Of a DNA stretch of 64,000 bases, positions 19,824 through 31,800 are shown in pieces. This DNA comes from Nectonema munidae. Taxonomy: Eukaryota > Nematomorpha > Nectonematoida > Nectonematidae. How positions within the stretch are numbered: position 1 is the first letter of the stretch; every line of letters starts with the position of its first letter. The DNA lies in the NCBI GenBank assembly GCA_030549495.1, contig JAUIRK010000821.1, positions 18,672-82,671 on the forward strand, given 5' to 3'. The position numbers and the translations under genes were made by a program. Below the pieces are notes generated by a model. The model was given only the letters and a program-made list of their open reading frames with translations, was not told where the DNA came from and ran no database searches.

Positions 19824-22800
19824 CTGTGAAGAGAAAATATTGGAGTATTATGCCTACGACCTGATTAGCTCTCACACTGACCATGATTACCCCTCATACG
19901 GACTCGATCCAATTTCCACCCACTAGTATAATATTTTACAGAATGCAAAAAAGAAAGTCCAAATATCTTTCCAATAATTTATTAACCACGGACGCACATT
20001 TTGAAATTATTGGTAAGTAGTGAGGGGAGTAATTTTTTCAAATTTAATTTACTCTAGAACAGGGGTCCCGCGGGCCAACTGCGGCCCTCAGAATAGTATT
20101 ATGTGGCCCTCAACTTCAATCGAAATTTTAAGTGTCAGTGTGATTCGGAAAACCTAAAAATGCTGACGGCTTCATTATTATCGATAATTTTTATAAAGCT
20201 GCAAACCCTAATTGCATTGTAATTTGTAAACCTGTTAGCAGACTAATATTAGTCCAGGTGAGTCTTCTTATGCTTAACTTACTTATTTTTCAAATATAAT
20301 GTGTTCATTTTAACGAACGAAAAATTTTTTGCATGAAAAATTTTGTGGTTGCATAGGCGTTCGGTTAGAGCACAGGTCCTTGAATCTGGTGTCTCCGATT
20401 CGAGTCTGGCCTCTGCTGAAAACTCATAGCTCGATGTTAGCGGTACTTAGAGCCTGATCGATGAAAACACCACACCAGCTTTAACAAATTAGTTTTAATT
20501 TTACTATTTCCAATTTATTAATATGACTGAAAAACTTTTTATTTAAAGCCTGATTATTTTGTTTTAAGATTTTAGCTTGAAATTTTAGATTTTACTTTTT
20601 AAGTTTCAAAATTATAAAATTAATTATTTATTTTATTATATATATAGTAATAATTTAATCTTGAAATAATTTTTAAATAAAACTGCAATATTTTTTATGC
20701 ATTTTTAAAATTAATTCAATACTCATTATACTATACTGTAAATTTGAGCTATGTTTCCGTGTAAACTCTCATTATAAATGTAAAATTTATGCTTTAATCA
20801 ATTCTTTTATTTCTATAATAATGAACTTGTTTTTTTAGTTAATTTGGAGTTTGGATTATGTCTTTTCCAAACAGTCAAACAAAAAGAAAAATTGACGTTG
20901 AACACAGAAAATTTCAACAGAAATGGAAAATTGAATATTTTTTCATTGAGCAGAGGGGCAATCCAACCTGTCTCATATGTACGGAAAAACTTGCTTTGGT
21001 CAAAGAATATAATGTCAAACGCCATTACTTCACTAGACATGCTGAAGTGTATGAAAAATTTAAAGGAATTGAACGAGAAGACAAAGTGGCCACTCTTAAA
21101 ACAAATTTACTTAAGCAACAAAAATTTTTCACAAACGCAGGCAAAGAGAGTGCTGCAGCAGTTGAAGTGCTAGCTATGTAGTCAGTGAAATGATTGCAAA
21201 AACAGAAAAGTCTTTTAAAGATGGTGAATTTATAAAAGAATGTATGTTACAAGCAGCTAGTATAGTCTGTCGAGAAAAAAAGAGTCAGTTTACCAACATA
21301 AGTCTTTCAGCCAACACAGTAGCACAGCGAATTTGTGACATGTCATATGACATATATAGGCAACTTTTAGAAAAGGCAAAACTTTTCAGTGCATATTCAA
21401 TTGTTCTTGATGAGAGTACAGATATCACTGACACTGCACAACTCGCAATCTGGATCCGTGGTGTTGATGACAACTTTGAACTTACGCAAGAGTTGCTTGC
21501 AGTGAAATCAATGCACGGGCAGACTACTTCTCAAGAGATATTCTGCCAGCTTTGTAATGTTATTATGGACTCGGGATTATCATTGAAGAAGTTTACTGGA
21601 ATAACAACCGATGGAGCACCATCAATGACAGGAAAGAAAAATAGACTCGTAGGGCTTCTTCAAAAAAAATTAGAAGAAGAGGGTGCAAAAAAGGCAATTG
21701 CTTTGCATTGCATTATTCATCAACAGGCGCTTTGTAGTAGGTGTTTAAAGTTTAATCGCGTTATGTCTGTTGTTGTGAAATGTATCAACTATATCAGATC
21801 TAGAGGTTTAAGCACCGACAGTTTTGCACATTTTTGAAAGAAATAGAACCAGAATATAAGGACATACTTTACTTTACTGAAATACGTTGGATCAGTAGAG
21901 GAACTACTCTCAAGAGATTTTTTGAGTTACGAGCCGAAATAAAAACTTTTATGGAGAAAAATGGAAAACCTGTTTCTGTGCTAAATGATCCAAAATGGCT
22001 TATGGACTTAGCTTTTCTTGTCGACATCACTCAAGAACTTAACTCGTTAAATAAAAAATTACAAGCTCAAGGACAACTTATCAGTGCTTGCTATGACATT
22101 GTAAAAACTTTTTCTACAAGACTTATGTTATGGAGAGTACAACTGTTTAACAAAAATACTTTTTATTTTCCAGCATGCAAAGAACTCATGAATACAGGTA
22201 TGGAATTTAATTGTGAGAAATATGTTAATGCTATTATGAGTCTTCAGGAAGAATTTGAGCATAGATTTGATGACTTTAAATCACACATTTTGCTTTTTCA
22301 ATTTTTTTCAGATCCTTTTTCTTTTGATGTTCATGACGCTCCTTCCGAGCTTCAACTTCAGCTAATAGACCTGCAATGTAACCCTGAGCGTGAACCTAAG
22401 TTTAGAAAAGTGAATGGGGAGGTAGACATTCTTAGAGAATTTTTAAGAAATTTGCCTCCAATCTTTCCTGAGATTTCAAAGATGTTTAAAGGGTGTATGT
22501 GTCTTTTTGGAAGTACATATGTGTGTGAAAAACTATTTTCCACGTTGAACTTGACCAAGTCAAAATATAGATCAAGAGTAACGGATGATCATCTTCAAGC
22601 TCTTTTGAGAGTCTCATTGGCTTCTTCTCTCAAGCCGAATATTTCACGTATGTGCAAAAGTAAGCGCAACCAGATCTCAAGCATCTCTAATTGTAGTTAA
22701 TCACTTCAAAAATGTGTGTTTTTTCAATGTAATTAATAAAGATATAAAATATTATACAGTTTTACTTTTTAATGAAAAAATTATTTTTACGGCCTTATTT

Positions 22801-25800
22801 TTCTTCTGATGGCCCCTATCTACTTTGAGTTTGAGACCCCTGCTCTAGAAATAATACATAAGGAACGTGTAAATTCCCATTTTGCTGGTAGATGGGGTGT
22901 ACGTTATTTCAAAAAATGGAGCATAAAATGAAGAGGTGAATTTTTGGAAAAATAGTCGTTGGAAACATTTGTGTGCTGAAATACTTCAACTTCAATCTAA
23001 ATGCACTATGCACCATGGATTGACCACCAATGTACTAGAATCTAAACAAATGAAGGTTTTATACCAGGATTCTAAAAATGATCTTTTAAAATGTTAAGCA
23101 ACGAAATTTGAAACAAAGAATCCTCCTATATAATCTTCATATTCTACCTACACACATATTCAGTTAGTAAATTGTTTGAGAATATGTTTAGGACATAGGT
23201 GAATTTAAATTTGGCCGTTTTTTGAAGGTTTAAAATTTTTGGAAGAAAAAATCTAACAAACCTTAAATTTATATTAATTAGCTAGCCATTCCATTCCCTA
23301 AGTTAGTTATATTAATTAGCTAGCCATTCCTAAGCTATAGCTCAAATTTGCATTATTATATAGATGACGTGAAGATTAATGAAAAAAATAGATTTTAAAT
23401 ATTAATTCTAAGACCTAACCTTAAAACAAGAAAAGTTTGTCTAAAGTCTTTTAAATTCCTATAAAAAAGATATATAATTGAGAAAATTGAAAATTATTTG
23501 GAAGTGGGGGATGCGAAATGATTTTATGTCCCTTTGAAATCACATTGGGGTGAGGGCAGGGCAGGGCAGGGCGTCGCCCTCCTCCCGTATGCGCGACCCT
23601 GGTATAAAGAATTAAAAAATAGGTATTTTACTTGCAATAGTATAGATGGATAGATACCTGTGTTTGCATACTAGCATTGGAAAGCATTTGAAGCATCTGC
23701 GTCATGAAGCTAGTCATTTGATTCATTCTTTCGGGATTAATATTATCAGTATCATTCTTTTCATCCTTGCCTTCTTCTGAGGGCACTGCTTCTTCTTTAA
23801 TGTCTTTTTCTCTTTTGTCATCAGTGTACATGACGTCACTTTCTTCAGTTACTACTTTCTCCTCGACTTCTTCAGCCCCACTTTCCCTTTTCTCTCCTTC
23901 CAACAACGTGATTTCTTCTCTTTCCTTTTCTTCGGCGAGAGGAGATAAAGACGGAGCACAACTCTTGCTAGCACTTTCCTTACCAACTTCTGCAGTGTGC
24001 TCGTTGAACATTGAAGACAACCTTAAAAAGAAATTTAACCAATTTATTAGGTTATCAAAACTTGGGAACTTCTTAGCATAAAACCTCACAATATCGAAAA
24101 AACTGCCTTTTTCCATGACAAAAAAAGTTTTGTGATACAACATGCAAATTTAATTCATTTCGTTATAAGTGCCATGTAATTTCACGAAATATCTGTCCAT
24201 TAAAGAAATTGCAGATTCCCTATAGTTAATACAGATAAAGGAATGAAAATTTAAGTATTGAGTCGAAAAAACTAGCTTTGTCATGAATCAATATTTTGTT
24301 TGATATGACTAGGAAGGTATATCCCTAGAAATAACAATTGCCACTTGTACCAGTTTGATTGACAATACTTTTGATACAGATAACGATTGTAATTTGTACC
24401 AGTACAACTACAAAACTCCCAGATCTTCACTTTCAGCACGATTATATATACAGTCATGTCTCGTTTATGTATTCTCCGTTAAAAGGATTCCGCAACACGA
24501 TGTCAGGCTATTTCCATTTTTTATTCATTAAACCGGCCATTAAACAAAGCAGATTGCCTAGCAGTAGAATAAGTGTCTCTGTTAATAGATCCTTCGTCCA
24601 ATCGATGATTAATCTGAGTTAGAAGTCGACCTCGAGGAAGAAATCTATTCAACGCCCAGTTCACATGATTAATTACTGTTGAGGATGCCCACCAATTCTT
24701 AAGTCAGCCTGCATTAGCGCAATCTTTTGTTACCAATTCTCTTTAAGTTTAGGTAAAAAATTCAGCCGAAAGATTCCGGTTTAGTGGTAGTTAATCTATG
24801 CCACATAAATCCTGTTGATGCTGAAATATTAAACTTTAGTTTTCATAACAAATTTGACTCGAAAACAATATGACATTTTACAATTTAATTTGTGTAAAAT
24901 GTTCAACATGCACCACACTGATAAAAATCACTCATTCACCAATACTAACAACATACAAACACGCAAGTTATGATCATCAGAGAGGAAAGCGGTATTATAA
25001 CTCAAGTTTTACTATTTGTTTAACTAAAAATGAAATCGCATTAATAAATTCAAAATTTTGGAGTAGTCAACTTTATCTCAAAAATTGATTTCAAATTATT
25101 TCTAAGTTTTATCATTCTGAGTGTTTGAGAAGTTGGGTCTTTTCTAAAAACAAAGAACTTTATTTTGAATTTACTGGAGATAACTTATGGCGGAGCCAAC
25201 AAGATCAAGAATTTTTAATTGCATCTACATGCAGGATAGACAAATTTTCATGTCCCGATAAAACGCATCAGGGTAATACCCAATCTGAAAAAACACGATT
25301 TTTTTAAAAAGCTTTATATCTTAAAAATCAGGGTTTCGGAGGAAAAAAAAAATCTAGAAGAAATATTTTAGTGGCTGGCTCCGGCTCGTTCAATTTTTTT
25401 AAATTATAATTAAAGATATTTTAGTTTTGTTTTTTGGCCAATAGCTATAAAAATATTGCCGGGAGCGATATAGGAGTAATATTTTTAGTGTTTCCGAATC
25501 ATGTTACATGCATGCAAAATTCTTTAGCTCGATCGACCCCGGCTGAAAAGGTGCAATAGAAAGTCTGAAGAATCATTTTTCCTTCTTTTTTTTATTGATA
25601 ACCAAAAATTTGAATTTGCTACGGCACAGCTTTTCTAATTGGATCTTTAAGGTTTTATCAGTTCCCTGCTCAATTGCAAATCATAAATTCGGCATTTTTG
25701 GAACACATCGAGAAATAATCAGTTTTTGAATAATTGAATTTATATTTCTTGAATTTCTTTAAACTTTAAATTTAAAACACTTTAAATTTCTTGAATGCTC

Positions 25801-28800
25801 TTCTTAACCCAAATCATCCCACTGTCAGTTTAAACTTACATTGAAAATTGCTTATGTTTTAAAAGTATAGCAAAAAAAAAAATTATTTCTGATTTTTTGT
25901 ACAGTATAAAAATCAAATAATTTTTTTATACTAAGTTTCTGTTTTATTTATCAAAATTTTATTGAAAATTTCTGTTTTCATTTCTAAAAGAAAATTTATC
26001 TGAGTTTAAGAGTAAAAACTAAAATTTTAAATTAGAAAATAAAATTTTTCAAACTAAAACTTTTTAAAAACTTAATTAAAAGTATTTTAATACTTTTAAA
26101 GACATAAATTTAGAAATTTACAATTTTTTTCAAATAGTTTTACTTTTTTTTATTATGTAAGTTTAAACTGACAATGGGATAAAATATTTACGTGTTTATA
26201 AGAAAGTCCTTGATGTAATATTTTATTTTATTTTTTTAGTTTTAATTTGTCTTTATTTTAAAATGGCTGAGGATACTCTTTGCAATGTTCTTGATACATT
26301 AGAAGAAGCTATAAATGAAGGTTCTGAGTTTTTTACAGCTTCTAAAATCTATATTGAACCTCCAATGAATACAAATGTAGACATTAGCGATGTTGATTCA
26401 GGTGAAGATGAAAAAGAAAATATCAATAATTTAAATAAGAACCAGCTTTTAGCCTTTACATCCTTACAAGTGCATTCTTTTGATAAAGATGAAAAAAAAG
26501 CAAAATGCAGGCCAACAAAAAGAAAACTTAGAGAAACGAAGCAATTTATTTGGGAGAAGAAAGACAAAAAACCAGAAACATATTTAAATTTATTGATGAA
26601 AGTGACATTGAATTGGACACTTTTGATTCTCCATTTTTTACAGATTTTTTACAAATGAACTTCTTGAACAAATTTGTAAAGAAACTAACAAATATGCATA
26701 CAAGAAAGGTAATCACAGCTTTATCTTAGATATTAAAAAATGTAGGTCTTTTTTGGCAGTTTTATTGATAAGTGGCTATGTTTCTCTTCCAAGAAAAAAA
26801 ATGTTTTGGGAAAACTCAAAGGACATAGATATTTCTTCAATTTCATCCTTACTTTCTAGAAACGAGTTTGATAGTATCATGATGTATTTGCATTTTGTTG
26901 ATAATGAAAAGATTGATGCATCTGATAAATTTGCAAAAGTTCGTCCTTTAATTGATTATATAAATGAAAAATGTTTGGATAATTTTCATAAGCAAATAGA
27001 TGAAGCAATGGTCCCGTATTTTGGAAGGCATTCATGTAAGCAGTATATAAAAAACAAGCCTATAAAGTTTGGCTACAAGTTTTGGGTGTGCTCAACGAGA
27101 TATGGATATGCTATTCAGTTCTCTCCATATAGTGGTAAAAACGAAGCAATTTATGATTGTGAATTGGGACTTGGAGGTTCAGTCGTTAAAAATTTCGCCG
27201 AAATTCTCGATTCAAATAAAAGTTTTCATTATCATATTACAGCCGACAATTTTTTCTCCAGCATTCCTTTAGTAGAAAGCTTGCATCAAAAAAATTTTAA
27301 TTATACAGGAACTTTACGAATGAATAGAACAAAAAATGCTCCACTTATAAATGAAAAATCAATGATGAAATTACCAAGAGGTTCTACTGACGTTGTGGTT
27401 GATGATAAGAATAAATTTGCAATAGTCAGATGGAGAGATAACAAAGTAATTACATTTATTTCATCATTTTATGGTAGAAATTCAGTCAGTTCATGTAAAA
27501 GATACTGCCGAAAAACAAAGAAGTTTATCCAAGTTGAAAGACCCCAAATTTTAGAACAGTATAACGCAAATATGGGAGGTGTCGATAGACTTGATCAAAA
27601 CATTTCATATTATATGATCAATCTAAGGAACAAAAAATGGTATTGGCCTGTTTTTCTATTTGTTGATTTAGCTGTAAATAATGCTTTTCAAATATACAGA
27701 TATCAAAGAAAAATGTTTAAAGAACAACCTTTAGATTTACTATCCTTTAGAAGAAATATAGTAAATTATTATATTGCTCAATATTCGAAACCAAAAATTT
27801 TAATAACTCCTTCAAAAAACAAAGAACTTTTTTTATCCAGTGAAGAGTCAAGATTAGATAGTTTTGATCACTGGATTATAAAAGGTAAGCAAAGAAGATG
27901 CGCAATGAAGTGCGGCGGAACAACGCTGTATTCTTGTTCAAAGTGTAACGTCGCATTACATCCTGATTGTTTTACTACATATCACAAAACAATATAATTT
28001 TTAAAATAAATATTTATGTTTTTGTATGTATACATTTTTTTTGTAAAATTGCTGAAACTAGAAGGGTCTGAAATTTAATAATGGTTGATTTTAGCGAAAT
28101 ATAATAAAATTAATTAAAGAATAAAGTTTTATGATTGACGATCAAATAAATATTTCTCTTGAACTACCTAACTTTGTTTAATCTTGAAATAATAAATATG
28201 AATACTTTCGTTCCCATTGTCAGTTTAAACTTACAAAACATTTTTTGCTTATAAAAACAAATTGATTTATTTTTTTTCTAAATATTTTTGTTTTCATGTT
28301 ATTTGGAGGCTATTTATCATAAAAAATTATACTATTTTCAAAAATTTTTTATTGGGTTAATATGGGTTTTAAACTGCTGCAATATTTCAATTGTTCATTT
28401 TTTCAACTACAGTAATATTTTTTAAGTATTTTGTTATAATGCGTCATTTTAACATTATATTTGCAAAAAGAAGAGATCTTTTAAACGTATGGTTAGAAAA
28501 TGTCATTTTTTAAATAAATGGAAACTTTTTAATTTTGTTGGCTCAATTATTAGCTAGAGTAAATTATCTAACCTTAACCACAAGCCTAAAAATCCTTTAT
28601 TTTTTATGCAAATATATTTTTAAAATGGCAATATCTAAACCTAACAATAAGCCTATAAAATCCCTCATTTTTAATAGGGTTTGATTATAAAATATACTAT
28701 AATTTTTATAGAGATCATTAAAAATTTCTTCTCTACACATTTTTCAATCATGGTAGCAATATATAGTTGAATGATTATAAACTTTCACCTCGTTGTCTCC

Positions 28801-31800
28801 CCATTTTTATTATATCAAATCAAACGGGGAGCAAACTTTATTATAAATAAGTATGAAATTAATAAACAAGAATCTAGCTATACTGTAATAATTTGTAATT
28901 GAATAAATATTTATAAGCCCAACGATTTTTACGACGTTGTCTCCCAATTTTTATTATTTCAAATCAAGCAAGGAGCAAACTTTATATAAAAGGTAGAAAA
29001 TCTAGGAATATGATATTAATATGTAATTGAATTAAATTATGACGGGTTGTTGCACGTCTTTATTCTTTTTCGGTTTTGTTAGATATGTGTGTGTTCTTGT
29101 AATATATATAGAAAAACAGTGCAACAAATTAAAAAATATGTTTTTCGACAGTTTGGCATTATGTCGACATCATTTCGGTCAGCATTTTGGTTGTAGACTA
29201 GTCTGGCACGTCGCCTCAAGCATGTTGTCTCAAGCGTTGTCCTGCCAGACATCTTCCAGCTGATCAAAATTTTGGAGATGATAACTTTCTCATTTTTTAA
29301 GATTTTATATATTTCCTAATACCTTCATAGAGGCTATGGGAGCTTTTTTCAAAATATTTACTTAAAGTCTCGATGGGATGAAAATGAAACAATCTTTAAA
29401 TTTAGATATATAGTGTACAGGTAGTCGTCGACTTACGACATATCCGACTTACGACAGATCGACGCCAACAAAACTAAAATATTTCTCAAAAATAAATTTT
29501 AATAATGGCAGTTTTTTTCTTTTTTGCATAACTTCTCTTTTTTTTGTTTTCGATTTTTACATTGCTGTAAGTGAAATTTTGATTCTTTTAATTTTTTATA
29601 TACATGTTTTGTTATGGTACTACTAATTTTAAAATTATTATTTTATTTTTGATTTTTTAAACAAACTGCTAAGAAAACTATTTATTTAATATTAATTAAT
29701 TACTGCGTCACTTTAAAAATTTTAAGTTTTTGACCGATTATTACTTAAAATGTTTTTTTGTACAATAAGTCTCTTTTTCTTTAAATATTTTTGATTTAGT
29801 TTTTAAAATAAAAAAAAATATTTATTCATTTTAGTTTGACTATATTTTTATAAAATTTTTAAATTAAGATTGTTAGTAACTAAAAGCTCCAGATGTCTTC
29901 AAAAAAACCCATACCCTACTAATGAACAACGTGCTAAAAAAGCAAGAAAGGCAATTGATATTGATATGAAAATGAAAGTGATCAATCAATATGAAAATAG
30001 CAAGAAAGTTGGAGAACTTGCACAAGAACTTTTGTTATCACATTCTACTGTGTCGACTATTTTAAAAAACAAAGAAAGAATTCGTGAAGCTGTTAAGGGT
30101 TCAGCGCCCATGAGATCAAGTGTAATAACAAAACAACGAACTGGGCCTATTCACGAAATGGAAAAGCTACTTAATGTTTGGATTGAATGCCAAATACAAA
30201 AAAGAATTGCATTGAGCCTGCATACTTTGCAGTCAAAGGCGTTGAGTATTTTTGCAACCTTAAAAAAGCGAGCTGGAAAAGATTGCAGTCAAGAATTTTC
30301 TGCAAGCACTGGCTGGCTTAAAAGATTTAAAAATAGATTTCAGCTACATAATGTTAGAATCACGGGGGAAGCTGCTAGTTCTGATGAAGAAGGAGCAAAA
30401 AAGTTTATTGAAAGTTTAGATTCAATCATTTCAGAAGAAGGCTACATACCAGAACAAATTTTTAACGTCGATGAGACTGCTTTGATTTGGGAACGTATGC
30501 CAGAACGTTCTTATATTCACCAAGAAGCGAAAAGTATGCCGGGATTTAAAGCCTTTAAAGATAGGCTGGCTTGGATGACGCAATAACTTTTCGAAGATTG
30601 GTTTATCAATTGTTTTATTCAAGTTCGTGAATACTGTTTTAAAAATAATCATCCTTTCAAAATTTTATTGGTATTAGATAACGCACCCGGACACTCATCT
30701 TATTTAGCTGATCTGAATCCTAACGTGAAAATTGTATTTTTACCGCCTAACACAACGGCTCTCATTAAGCCTATGGACCAAGGTGCCATTTTTGTTTTTA
30801 AAGCTAACTATCTCAAAACCACTTTTGCCCAAGCTATAGTTGCCACAGATATGGATGAAGAGCTATCGTTGAAAGATTTTTGGAAAAACTATAATCTTCT
30901 TCAATGCATAAAAAACATCGCTACAGCATGGGAAGCGTTAACTACAAAATGGATGAAAGGCATTTGGAAAAAATGCGTTAAACGATTTGTTAATGCTGGC
31001 CACGACAGTGAAAGTGATTTAGAAATAATCAAAGAAAAAATAGTCTCACTGGCAAAAGAACTTTCTTTGGAATGTGAAATTGAAGAAGTCGAAGAAATAA
31101 TTGAAAAAGAAAATGAGGAACTGACAAATGAAGAATTGATTGTTCTTGAAGAAGAAAAAGTAACAGAAGAAATGAGGGCAACAGAAAAAAGCGTGGCAGA
31201 AACAGCAGAAGTAGAAAAAGATGTGCGGAGGATTTTCAGCACCAAAGGACTAGCAGAAAGTTTATTGCAAGCCAACAAAGTTCTTGCACATTTTGAAAAA
31301 ATGGATTCCAATGTTAAACGTTTTGCAAAAATTGAAAGATTGGTTTTAGATGCTTTTCGTCCATATAAGGAAATTTATGAGGAGAGACGCAAAAATACCC
31401 TTCAAACAAAAATGACTACGTTTATGAAAAAAGAATCTCCTTCATTTAGCTCTGCGCTCAGTGAAGATCTTGAAGGTTCGCATCTATTCACAAGCGAAAA
31501 ATAATTTTTATTTGTGATGTGTCCAAATAAAACTGTTTTTAAATTTTTGACTTATATTTTTTACATTTTTGTAAACATAAACAGCTATATATATATTATA
31601 AACATATATAAAGGTAACACATAATACCTTCATGTACTATAGTGAGTGTAAATATCAAGAATTAAAAGAATTTCGAGGCATAAATATTAAATATAACTAC
31701 AAAATGTAACTTTAACTCTGAGATGTACCTACTCGACTTACGTCCAGTTCGCTTTACGACAGGTTATTCAGAACGGAACCCCGTCGTAAGTCGACGATTA

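Larger units (their letters stand above)
20060..22842 (+). mobile_element. hAT transposon in ubiquilin intron 15, perfect 8-bp target duplication
   Basis: The element is flanked by identical CTCTAGAA duplications (20,052-20,059 and 22,843-22,850). Its ends are CAGGGGTCCCGCGG and, inverted, CAGGGGTCTCAAAC. The 2,783-bp element encodes, on the strand opposite to the host gene, a BED-finger hAT transposase of the GTF2IRD2/ZBED5-like group. It is nearly complete with only two frameshifts, so it is fairly young but not intact. It makes up most of the 3.8-kb intron. Confidence 0.93.
25808..28356 (+). mobile_element. piggyBac transposon in ubiquilin intron 14
   Basis: A piggyBac transposase (two main pieces, + strand) lies between TTAA|CCCAA (25,804-25,812) and TTGGG|TTAA (28,352-28,360), consistent with TTAA insertion and CCC ends. 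A 22-bp motif with core TTTAAACTGACAATGGG occurs three times: forward-complement at 25,818-25,839, inverted at 26,157-26,178, and again at 28,213-28,234. The last two form a perfect inverted pair tightly enclosing the gene, so 26,157-28,234 is an alternative boundary. The element is inactive because of frameshifts near 26.6 kb. It is antisense to ubiquilin. Confidence 0.8.

Noticed and set aside
23767-24081. 104-codon + strand frame rich in serine
   Set aside because: Antisense shadow of the acidic ubiquilin exon 15; Ser/Leu runs mirror the Glu/Lys codons.
30901-31311. 136-codon minus-strand frame rich in serine
   Set aside because: Antisense shadow of the glutamate-rich tail of the Tigger transposase.
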